NCBI RefSeq assembly: GCF_024281035.1
Contig: NZ_JAMXLH010000050.1
Coordinates: 1 to 64,000, forward strand
DNA length: 64,000 nt
Reading direction: 5' to 3'
Origin: Paraburkholderia sp.
GTDB lineage: Bacteria; Pseudomonadota; Gammaproteobacteria; Burkholderiales; Burkholderiaceae
Shown one piece after another: positions 60,026 through 64,000 of the stretch; within the stretch, counting starts at the first letter, position 1, and each line of letters begins with the position of its first letter. The notes below the pieces were generated by a model, which ran no database searches, was not told where the DNA came from, and saw only the letters and a list, made by a program, of their open reading frames with translations. The position numbers and the translations under genes were made by a program.

Positions 60026-61645
60026 TTAGCGTTCGCGCGAGCCGCTGCCCGGACGGCCTCCCAGCAGCGCGCCGGGGTTCGTCTGCGGTTTGCGCGGTGT
60101 GCGGCCGGTTGCGCTATCGTGTGCCGCGCCACGCGGGCGATCGTGATCGCGGGCGCCTTCTCGCCGCGTGTGCTCGGCGCGCTGGGCGCCGGCACCCGGG
60201 CCTTGTGCCTTCACGGGGCGAGCGCCGCCCGCAGGCTTCGCCGAGCGCTGCGCGTCGTTGCCTGCGCCATTCGCGCCGCGACCGCGTCCGCCGTTGCTGC
60301 CACCGTTTCCACCGCGGTTGCCATCATTCCCGCTGTTACGCGACTCGCCGCGCGACTCATTGCGCGGCTGCGCCGGCTTGCCGCCTTGCCCGCGGTGAGC
60401 GGCGCCGCGCGCCTGTCCTTGCCCTTGCCCCTGCGCTTGTCCCTGGCGCGGCGCGCGTGCGCCGCCGCCCTGGCTGCGCCGCTGGATCGGCTCGGGCTTC
60501 GCGTTCGGGTCCGGCTCGAAGCCCGCGATGACTTCTTGCGGCACGGCACGCTTGATGAGCCGCTCGATGTCCTTGAGCAGTTGCAGTTCGTCGACGCACA
60601 CGAGCGACACCGCTTCGCCCGTCGCGCCCGCGCGTCCCGTGCGGCCGATGCGGTGGACGTAGTCCTCGGGCACGTTCGGCAGGTCGAAGTTGACGACGTG
60701 CGGCAACTGGTCGATGTCGATGCCGCGCGCGGCGATGTCGGTCGCGACGAGCACCTGCAGCGTGGCGTCCTTGAACTCGCTCAACGCGCGCGTGCGCGCC
60801 GACTGGCTCTTGTTGCCGTGAATCGCGAGCGCGCTGATGCCATCCTTCGTGAGCTGTTCGGCGAGCCGGTTCGCGCCGTGCTTCGTGCGCGTGAAGACGA
60901 GCACCTGGAACCAGTTGTGCTGACGGATCAGGTGCGTGAGCAGATCGCGCTTGCGGTCTCGATCGACGGGGTGAATCTTCTGGGCGACCGTTTCCGCAGT
61001 CGTGTTGCGGCGCGCGACTTCGATCAGCGCGGGCGAATCGAGCAGGCTGTCGGCGAGCGCCTTGATTTCGTCGGCGAAGGTGGCCGAGAACAGCAGGTTC
61101 TGGCGCTTGGGCGGCAGCTTCGCGAGCACGCGCTTGATGTCGTGGATGAAGCCCATGTCGAGCATGCGGTCGGCTTCGTCGAGCACGAGTATTTCGAGCT
61201 GCGAGAGGTCGATCGTCTTTTGCTGCATGTGATCGAGCAGACGTCCAGGCGTTGCGACGACGATATCCACGCCGCGCTTGAGCGCGTCGATCTGCGGGTT
61301 GATGCCGACACCGCCGAACATCACCGTCGATTTGAGCTTCAGATATTTGCCGTAGGCCCGCACGCTTTCTTCGACCTGCGCGGCGAGTTCGCGCGTCGGC
61401 GTGAGAATGAGCGCGCGCACGACGCGCTTGCCGCTCGCGGCGGCCGGCATTTCATTGAGGCGCTGGAGGATCGGCAGCGTGAAACCGGCGGTCTTGCCGG
61501 TGCCCGTCTGGGCGCCCGCGAGCAGGTCGCCGCCGTTCAGCACGGCGGGAATGGCTTGCAGCTGAATGGGCGTAGGGGTGGTATAGCCTAGTTCGTTGAC
61601 GGCGCGAATTAGCGGTTCGGACAAGCCGAGAGAATCAAAAGACAT
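60026..61645 (-). CDS. rhlE: DEAD-box RNA helicase RhlE
   Basis: A 539-residue RNA helicase. Motif I AQTGTGKT is at 45-52, motif II is VLDEADRMLDMGF, and motif VI is HRIGRTGRAG. The N-terminus SFDSLGLSEPLIRAVNELGY is typical of RhlE. The last 150 or so residues are a disordered tail rich in Gly, Asn, Arg and Gln, suited to RNA binding and protein condensates. ATG 61645 is the family start; a longer frame upstream is not conserved. It is convergent with the ferritin-like gene. Confidence 0.93.
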   Translation of the reverse strand: MSFDSLGLSEPLIRAVNELGYTTPTPIQLQAIPAVLNGGDLLAGAQTGTGKTAGFTLPILQRLNEMPAAASGKRVVRALILTPTRELAAQVEESVRAYGKYLKLKSTVMFGGVGINPQIDALKRGVDIVVATPGRLLDHMQQKTIDLSQLEILVLDEADRMLDMGFIHDIKRVLAKLPPKRQNLLFSATFADEIKALADSLLDSPALIEVARRNTTAETVAQKIHPVDRDRKRDLLTHLIRQHNWFQVLVFTRTKHGANRLAEQLTKDGISALAIHGNKSQSARTRALSEFKDATLQVLVATDIAARGIDIDQLPHVVNFDLPNVPEDYVHRIGRTGRAGATGEAVSLVCVDELQLLKDIERLIKRAVPQEVIAGFEPDPNAKPEPIQRRSQGGGARAPRQGQAQGQGQGQARGAAHRGQGGKPAQPRNESRGESRNSGNDGNRGGNGGSNGGRGRGANGAGNDAQRSAKPAGGARPVKAQGPGAGAQRAEHTRREGARDHDRPRGAAHDSATGRTPRKPQTNPGALLGGRPGSGSRER

Positions 61646-61872
61646 AGACACTCGTTTTATTGCGGTGGCGCGAGCGGCAAGGCGCAGCGCACATGCGCGC
61701 GCCACGGGACACAGGGCGGACCCGGCATCCCGGCCTTCTCGCGTTACGGGACGGCGCGCCAGTGCGCGCGCCGCATTGTCGGCGATCTATCTAGATGCGC
61801 CGGCTGGCGTTAAGTTGCATCGCGGGGCCGCGGACACTGCGGCGGCCGCGCGATGGCTTCGCAAAAGACGCG

Positions 61873-62493
61873 TTACGCGACGTAGCGCGCAACGCTGACG
61901 AATTGACAGACGCTTCCTGCGAGTACGAACAAGTGCCAGATACCGTGTCCGTGCCGGATGCGTTCGTCATTGATGAAAAAATAAATGCCGGCGCTATAGA
62001 TGATGCCGCCGGCCAGTAGCCACGCGGCGCCGCCTGGCGGCAACGCTTCGAGCAACGGGCGGACCGCGACGACCGCGAGCCAGCCCATCACGACGTACAG
62101 GACCATCGAAAGCACGCGCGTGCGCCGGCCGATGGTGAGTTCCTGCGCGATGCCGAGGACGGCCAGTCCCCAGCTCACGCCGAACAGCGACCAGCCCCAC
62201 GGCCCACGCAGCGTGACGAGCGTGAACGGAGTATAGCTGCCCGCGATCAGCAGATAGATGGCCGAGTGGTCGCACTTCTGAAGAATTGCCTTCAGACGCG
62301 GCCCGCGCACACCGTGATAAAGCGTCGAAATCGTGTACAGCGTGAACAGCATCGCGCCGTAGACTGCGAAGCTCACGACCTTGTATGCATCGTGATCGAG
62401 CGCGCCGATTGTCACGAGCGACACGAGGCCCACTATCGACAGCATTGCGCCCACGAGGTGAGTAATGCTGTTCAGACGCTCACCAGCGTGCAT
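61873..62493 (-). CDS. Hemolysin III / TrhA-type membrane protein
   Basis: A 206-residue protein with seven predicted membrane helices of the AdipoR/HlyIII superfamily. Metal-site residues fit the family: SxxxH-type STLYHGV near 56, the CDHSAIYLLIAGSYTPF segment and a C-terminal HxxxH (HGHGIWHLF). In other bacteria the TrhA member tunes membrane fluidity. AAGGAG lies just before the ATG at 62493. An array of phased A-tracts lies about 90-120 bp upstream. Confidence 0.9.
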   Translation of the reverse strand: MHAGERLNSITHLVGAMLSIVGLVSLVTIGALDHDAYKVVSFAVYGAMLFTLYTISTLYHGVRGPRLKAILQKCDHSAIYLLIAGSYTPFTLVTLRGPWGWSLFGVSWGLAVLGIAQELTIGRRTRVLSMVLYVVMGWLAVVAVRPLLEALPPGGAAWLLAGGIIYSAGIYFFINDERIRHGHGIWHLFVLAGSVCQFVSVARYVA

Positions 62494-62580
62494 AACCACT
62501 CCTTGTTTTTCTGCTGCGCGGCGCTTTTCGGTTCTTTCCGCTTCCTTCCTGCCTGGTTGCTGCTTTGTTCCTGCATGTAT

Positions 62581-62613
62581 CCGGCGTTTTTCCGGTGTTG
62601 TTCCGGTGTTTTT
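62581..62613. repeat. 11-bp tandem array with phased A-tracts
   Basis: Three consecutive 11-bp units of the form CCGGYGTTKTT lie upstream of the TrhA-type gene. On the minus strand each unit begins with an A-rich tract, so A-tracts recur about once per helical turn. Confidence 0.8.
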
Positions 62614-62786
62614 CCGGCTGCACGCCGCGCGCTGTGCAACCGGACGCCTTCGTTTCTGCGACATGCGCCGCCTGTATGCCGCCTATATGCCACCACGAAC
62701 GGCACGATGCCGCTGTGTGCCAGGGCACAAAAGCCAGGCACCACAGGCACCGAAGCGTGCCGCACAATCCGGGCCCGAAATAGCGA

Positions 62787-62822
62787 AGGGCGCAACCCGC
62801 GATGTTCGGCAGGCTGCGCCCT
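62787..62822 (-). terminator. Inverted repeat downstream of the cytochrome gene
   Basis: An 8-bp perfect stem with a 20-base loop lies about 90 bp after the cytochrome stop on the minus strand. The T-tract is poor, so it is a weak terminator candidate. Confidence 0.4.
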
Positions 62823-62879
62823 GTCAGGCAGACGCCACTACGCAACTATAACAGTAACTACTTGCATGGGTTTGCAGGG

Positions 62880-62912
62880 GACGCTGTGGCCCCAATCTGT
62901 GGCCACAGCGTC
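62880..62912 (-). terminator. Strong hairpin overlapping the cytochrome stop codon
   Basis: A perfect 12-bp stem GACGCTGTGGCC / GGCCACAGCGTC with a 9-base loop starts within the stop codon of the cytochrome gene. No T-run follows, so it may stabilise the mRNA 3' end or act with Rho. Confidence 0.65.
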
Positions 62913-64000
62913 AGTCGAGCGGTGCGGAGCGCAGTTCGGCCACCTGTTGCGGCGATACCGGCCTGCCCTTGTTGCCCCAGGACATGCGGATGAACGTCAC
63001 CACGGCTGCGACCTCCTGATTCGACAGCGACTGCGCGAACGGCGGCATGCCGTAGGGCCGCGGATTGCGGTCCGTGCTCGGCGGATAGCCGCCGTTGAGC
63101 ACCATGCGGATCGGGTTCACGGCCGAATGCATCTGGATCGACTGGTTGTTCGCGAGCGGCGGGTAGTTCGGCGGCATGCCGAGGCCGTTGTCCGCGTGAC
63201 ACTTCGCGCACTGGTCGCGATAGATCTTCTCGCCTTGCTGCAGCAGTTCGCCGCCGAAGGCTTCCGACGTCTCCATCTGCGTCGTCTCGGGCGCCTCGCT
63301 CTTTTGCGGGAGGGTCTTCAGGTACGTCGCCATCGCGCGGATGTCTTCGTCGGAGAGGTACTGCAAGCTGTTGTGAACCACGTCCGCCATCGGGCCGAAC
63401 ACCACGCCGCGCTGCGAGACGCCGGTCCGCAGCAGGCTCACGATGTCCTTGATGTCCCAGTCGCCGAGCCCGCCTTCGCCCGACGTGAGCGAAGGCGCAT
63501 ACCAGTTCTGCAGCGGGATCAGCCCGCCGCCGAACGCCGCCGAGTTGACCGGGCCGCCCACCATGTTGATCGAGGTGTGGCACATCGCGCAGTGGCCGAG
63601 GCCGTCGACGAGATACGCGCCGCGGTTCCACTCGACCGACTTGGTCGGATCGGGTGCGAACTCGCCTTCGCGGAAGAACAGTGTGCGCCAGCCGATCAGC
63701 AGGTTGCGGTTGCTGAACGGAAAGCGCAGCTCGTGTGGGCGGCTTGGCACGTTCGCGGGCGGCACCGAGCGCAGGAACGCGTAGAGCGCATCCACGTCGG
63801 CGCGCGTGACTTTCGTGTAGCTCGCGAACGGGAACGCCGGATAGAGCAGGCTGCCGTCCTTCGAGTGGCCGGTGTGCATCGCGCGATAGAAGTCGTCGGC
63901 GCTCCACTTGCCGATGCCGTATTGATCGTCGGGCGTGATGTTCGGCGTGTAGAGCGTGCCGAACGGCGTCGCCATCGCCAGGCCGCCCGCGAACAGCTTG
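62911..64000 (-). CDS. Multiheme cytochrome c, 3' part (alcohol/gluconate dehydrogenase subunit type)
   Basis: The gene continues past base 64000; about 363 C-terminal codons are visible. Two heme motifs are present, CAMCH and CAKCH, and the conserved PxGTLYTPNITPD stretch places the first heme motif just outside the window, so the full protein is probably a three-heme periplasmic cytochrome. Such subunits take electrons from membrane-bound alcohol, aldehyde or gluconate dehydrogenases to ubiquinone or an oxidase. MPPFAQSLSNQEVAAVVTFIRMSWGN near the end is typical. The partner dehydrogenase is not in the window. Confidence 0.9.
   Translation of the reverse strand, partial: KLFAGGLAMATPFGTLYTPNITPDDQYGIGKWSADDFYRAMHTGHSKDGSLLYPAFPFASYTKVTRADVDALYAFLRSVPPANVPSRPHELRFPFSNRNLLIGWRTLFFREGEFAPDPTKSVEWNRGAYLVDGLGHCAMCHTSINMVGGPVNSAAFGGGLIPLQNWYAPSLTSGEGGLGDWDIKDIVSLLRTGVSQRGVVFGPMADVVHNSLQYLSDEDIRAMATYLKTLPQKSEAPETTQMETSEAFGGELLQQGEKIYRDQCAKCHADNGLGMPPNYPPLANNQSIQMHSAVNPIRMVLNGGYPPSTDRNPRPYGMPPFAQSLSNQEVAAVVTFIRMSWGNKGRPVSPQQVAELRSAPLD

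Larger units (their letters stand above)
62494..62910. other. Spacer with 11-bp array and hairpins
   Basis: This 417-bp region lies between the TrhA-type gene and the cytochrome gene, both on the minus strand. It contains the 11-bp array at 62581-62613, an 8-bp inverted repeat AGGGCGCA / TGCGCCCT (62787-62822), and a strong hairpin at 62880. The open frames in it show no family and no ribosome site. Confidence 0.5.

Noticed and set aside
61646..61872. Open frame extending rhlE upstream
   Set aside because: The residues before Met at 61645 do not match the family, and the standard RhlE start lies at that codon.
1..64000. Prophage, insertion sequence, secretion or defence island
   Set aside because: No integrase, transposase, phage structural, toxin-antitoxin or restriction genes were found, and the gene content is core metabolism throughout.

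Overview
The window is a stretch of a high-GC proteobacterial chromosome. Gene content and order (glyQ-glyS-gmhB-plsC, amgK-murU back to back with lptD-surA-pdxA-rsmA, miaB-phoH-ybeY-corC-lnt, ubiE with ubiJ-ubiB, an FMN-riboswitch ribB) point to Burkholderiaceae, most likely Burkholderia or Paraburkholderia. This is a judgement from gene families and order, not from a database search. No prophage, insertion sequence, CRISPR array, rRNA or tRNA was seen. Nearly everything is core housekeeping sequence.

Layout. 1-16.1 kb: the start of ilvA (minus), then a long plus-strand run: a very large FAD/Fe-S oxidoreductase, a HIT protein, a DUF971 protein, ubiE, a Tim44-like membrane protein, ubiJ, ubiB, a TPMT-like methyltransferase, an FmdB zinc ribbon, a DUF502 membrane protein, aspS, nudB and clsB. 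16.1-22.8 kb: a fatty-acid beta-oxidation unit led by a TetR regulator with a perfect 18-bp palindrome in front of it, followed by acyl-CoA dehydrogenase, bifunctional hydroxyacyl-CoA dehydrogenase/enoyl-CoA hydratase and thiolase, closed by a strong terminator. 22.8-31.3 kb: an enoyl-CoA hydratase/isomerase, fdhD divergent from a nitrate-reductase-associated gene, a three-PAS GGDEF-EAL protein, a thioesterase and an Atm1-type ABC exporter.

31.4-43.9 kb: cell-envelope and cofactor genes. amgK-murU (muramic-acid recycling) diverge from lptD-surA-pdxA-rsmA; then an EamA transporter, a ketopantoate reductase, gloA, a YgjP-type metalloprotein and plsC. 43.9-55 kb, all minus strand: gmhB, glyS, glyQ, lnt, corC, a ChaC-type gamma-glutamylcyclotransferase, ybeY, phoH, miaB. 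55-64 kb: an FMN riboswitch with ribB, a HAD phosphatase, a small lipoprotein, a 65-residue protein with a structured 3' region, a ferritin-like diiron protein, rhlE, a TrhA/hemolysin-III protein and the 3' part of a multiheme cytochrome c gene.

Two things stand out beyond normal annotation. First, the segment at about 57,990-58,177 reads on the minus strand as four consecutive hairpins ending in a perfect 11-bp stem and a U-run, a good candidate for a structured RNA or 3'-UTR-derived small RNA. Second, short tandem arrays (periods 9, 11, 12, 13, 16 and 18 bp) recur at more than a dozen places. They are almost all in spacers or across stop codons, and where they enter coding sequence the period is a multiple of three. 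I found no convincing new multi-gene system; most of the window is well conserved core genome.
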